In this document: piece after piece, positions 61,518-64,000 of the stretch
Position numbering within the stretch: the first letter of the stretch is position 1
How the letters are laid out: the number at the start of each line of letters is the position of its first letter
Assembly (NCBI GenBank): GCA_013399115.1
Contig: VXAA01001229.1
Coordinates: 458,685 to 522,684, forward strand
Direction of reading: 5' to 3'
Origin: Anseranas semipalmata
Taxonomy: Eukaryota; Chordata; Aves; Anseriformes; Anseranatidae
DNA: 64,000 nucleotides
Made by a program: the position numbers and the translations under genes
Notes under the pieces: generated by a model
The model's database searches: none
Seen by the model: only the letters and a program-made list of their open reading frames with translations
What the model was told of the DNA's origin: nothing

Positions 61518-64000
61518 GTAAGAACCAGAACCAAAATGTGTGCCTGAGGACGTCTGATTTTTGGCTTCATTTCTTTTTCCCCCAATCTTTCTATTTTTGA
61601 TTCTGTTTTGTTCCAGGGTATGTCAGTGGTGGGGCCAGGGGCAGAGGGGAAGCAAATGTCTGATTAGAAGTATGATTTCAGAATATTATGTATGATAAGT
61701 GTAAATGATGGAGGACAAACGGTGTGTCCCTAGAGAGCTGTGTGTGCAAAGGAGCATCTTGTATCGGAGAGCCTATAAAGGGATGTGGTAGCCTGGGTCT
61801 TCAGTCAATTTTGGAGAGGCGAAGGCTTCTTGGTACCTTGAGGAAGCAGGGCGATTGTTCCTTTTTATTGCTCAGTTATTGGGGCTGATCGAAGATGTAG
61901 AAAATTTGCCATGTCAGGGATGTTTTCAATGAAATTTCAAATTTTAACAGGTGGATGTTTCTGAGAAATCTTATTCTTCTTCATATTGATACAACTCTGA
62001 ACTGGAAGAGACAAAAGAGTATTTTTGTGGAAATGCTTACAAAAATACTGCTCTGTGTCTGGACCAGATCTATGTAACAGTTGCTAGGAGCCAAAAAAGA
62101 GTGTGGCACTTCAGAATCTGACTTGATGTGTGGGAACTAATTTTTATTTAGAACGAAATAAGATCACATGGCTGCATAGATATTTTGTTTGCTTTTTTCT
62201 CCAGTTCTCCTTGCCAACTTGGGCTGAAATTAGAACAGGGTAAGTCACCAAATTGCTACAAGAAACTGGTTTTTAATAGTTCTGACTTAGCAACCTAGAA
62301 TTAAAGTTCATGTGTGTCAGATGGCATCTAAATTAATGAGGATACACATATATTTATTTATTTTCCTCCAGCAAAACTAAACTTTTAATTTTCAGGGCAG
62401 CCCTTTGCCTCCGTTTGTGCTCTTGCTATTTTTGTTGGCTGATGCTTGCCTGTGGTATCAGGCTTCTCATTGAGTTGTGCCTTCCTGCTTTCCACATGAA
62501 TGTAACCAGTTACCAAGTCCTCTGCCCAAAAGCCTGTTTAATAACAGCTCTGAATTCTAAGACCGATATTACAGAATGATCAAACAGTTTATTCGTTATC
62601 ACTGGGTGTGGTATTAAACGCTCACACTTGTGCATGAAAGAACGAGTTACTTCTATTATGAATGATTTAATTACCCATGGTAATTGTTTTTCTGAGTTGT
62701 AAGAGGCTTCATTATGTTTCAAATTCTCTTGGAGAGGAGATGTTGTCTGGAAAACCATAGTCTTTATGGGAATTTGTAATGAGAATCAGTGCATGGGGGA
62801 GGTGGTGATTTCCCCTTGATTTAGTATATTTTTCCTTTCTGCTATAATGTTCTGTGTCTTTATACAGAGTATTATTGATCCTGTGCAACTGTGTTTGGGA
62901 GAAGCAGTCTAATGAGGGAGGGCCTTTGGTTAGGGAAAAGGCTGGGAGCAGACTAGGATTGTTTTGGAGGTTGTTTAGAGGGGAGGAAGATGATGCCTTG
63001 ACCTTCAGGAAGGTGATCATCTGAACTAACTCAGCCTTAGTGGTGAAGAGGGGTAGGGGCCTTCAGACAGCAATTCAGAAACCCAAATTAGGTTCCTGCC
63101 GAGTCGCCTTCTAGAAGAGCATCTTCTCATTGACCATTCCCTGTTGACTCTCTGCTCGTGCGTATCATCTTGTCTGTTTTTGGATGTCTCCACAAGCATT
63201 TTGGACCTTGAAGAGAGGGAAGAGAGAAGGACATGTTTGGGTGGAGGTGAGAAAGCAAAGGAAATGAACACCATTTACTTCTGACCTGGTAGAGATGGAG
63301 CAAAGCAGTAGAAGCTGCCATGGGGTGTGCTTGTGCATCAGCTCTCAAACAGGCTAGGAAGTGGGTTATAACATATTCTCTGCCTAAGCTGCCAACTCCC
63401 TTTGAGTCTGGTGAAAACCTGTCTTTGTCGTGAGTGCAAACTTGGGAAAGTCATAGGAGCTAAGAAACTGCTGAGGAGTGCTCAGGCAAGGTGTGCCTTG
63501 CCACCACTGCAAGAAAATGGGCAGTAACAGCAGAGCCAGCCCCCCCCCTTCATCTCTGGTTTCATAGCTCAGTTAACTTGGCAGAGATTAAACCCTGTCC
63601 TATTTGTTCAGGAACAGGAAGAAATGAAATTCAAACATTGCTGCCACCAGCAAAAATGATTTATGGGGAGATCATTTTCTAACCATCTATGCTTGCTCCA
63701 GTCTCTTCAAATGGCATCCTGCCCAATGGTAAGTCAGCTGGAGCGTGTCATGAGGGCACAAGTACCAAGCAGCAATGTGCTTAGACAAGCTGGCTGTATC
63801 ATCCAGGAGCTGCCATCTCCATGGCAATCCATCCTTGGGGCAGGCAGGGAGGCACTTGCCTTTCCCTATGCTTCACTGTACTTCTGACTTCCCTGCGATG
63901 CTGCTCGAATGCCTCTGAAATGAAGATAAAAGTGCGAATGTCACAGAGCCTTGCGGTTGCCAAGAAGAAAATTCAGATGTTGCAGGCACAGGGGGGAATT
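61518..64000. other. noncoding stretch with one weak micro-exon candidate
   Basis: Apart from 62205-62239 nothing reads as a gene. The right edge shows no strong coding frame. Confidence 0.55.
62205..62239 (+). CDS. weak 35-nt exon candidate with very good splice sites
   Basis: TTTGCTTTTTTCTCCAG (AG at 62203-62204) is followed by 35 bases and ACAGG|GTAAGT. Both sites are close to consensus. Two phases are open: phase 0 in gives FSLPTWAEIRT plus GG, and phase 2 in gives SPCQLGLKLEQ plus G. Phase 0 would fit the exit of 49113-49209 if 50048-50164 were skipped. The short length and two open frames make the call weak. Confidence 0.15.

Noticed and set aside
1..64000. CRISPR arrays, bacterial operons, rRNA, tRNA genes, integrated viral genes
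   Set aside because: None seen. No regularly spaced repeats, no tRNA with paired A and B boxes outside SINE remnants, and no retroviral gag, pol or env motif or LTR pair was recognised on either strand.

Overview
The window looks like vertebrate nuclear DNA, most likely avian. It is AT-leaning and carries many A/T homopolymers and splice-like signals, but no bacterial-style gene packing. It has no Alu, L1 or other mammal-specific repeat that I can recognise. The few interspersed repeats I can name are old, eroded SINE pieces (MIR-like and the tRNA-headed amniote type also common in turtles and birds). I saw no CR1 3' tail, which is unusual for a stretch this long if the source is a bird. There is one 21-base assembly gap (37156-37176) and a single unresolved base (51488).

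Nearly all of the window reads as intron or intergenic DNA. No complete gene is visible and no protein family could be named. The best coding evidence is a set of short open segments bounded by splice sites. On the plus strand they are an exon running off the left edge (ends at 156, phase 2), a 97-base exon at 49113-49209 (phase 2 to 0), a possible terminal exon at 50048-50164, and weaker ones at 54397-54581, 61375-61517 and 62205-62239. The first three join in frame, which would give one plus-strand gene with an intron of about 49 kb. On the minus strand they are a 289-base exon at 39262-39550, a possible first coding exon at 45059-45319 (signal peptide, full Kozak context, dense CpGs), and weaker ones at 3026-3135 and 14891-14978. 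Sequences that look like exons by chance are common in long introns, so all confidences are kept at or below 0.45.

Layout: 1-156 left-edge exon; 157-37155 noncoding, with a composite ancient SINE near 9.9 kb, short tandem and direct repeats, a (TC)16 tract and small palindromes; 37141-37183 poly-T, gap and poly-G; 37.6-38.1 kb two further SINE remnants; 39.3-39.6 kb minus-strand exon; 45.0-45.4 kb candidate secreted-peptide exon; 49.1-50.2 kb plus-strand exon pair with a MIR remnant between; 51.4-54.4 kb long T tracts; 53.0 and 58.6 kb homeodomain-motif clusters; 55.0-55.9 kb GC-richer block with a 260-codon open frame; 61.4-62.2 kb further weak exons.

The items most worth following up are the candidate preprohormone-like exon at 45 kb, the 39.5 kb minus exon, the in-frame exon chain on the plus strand, and the motif cluster at 53 kb.
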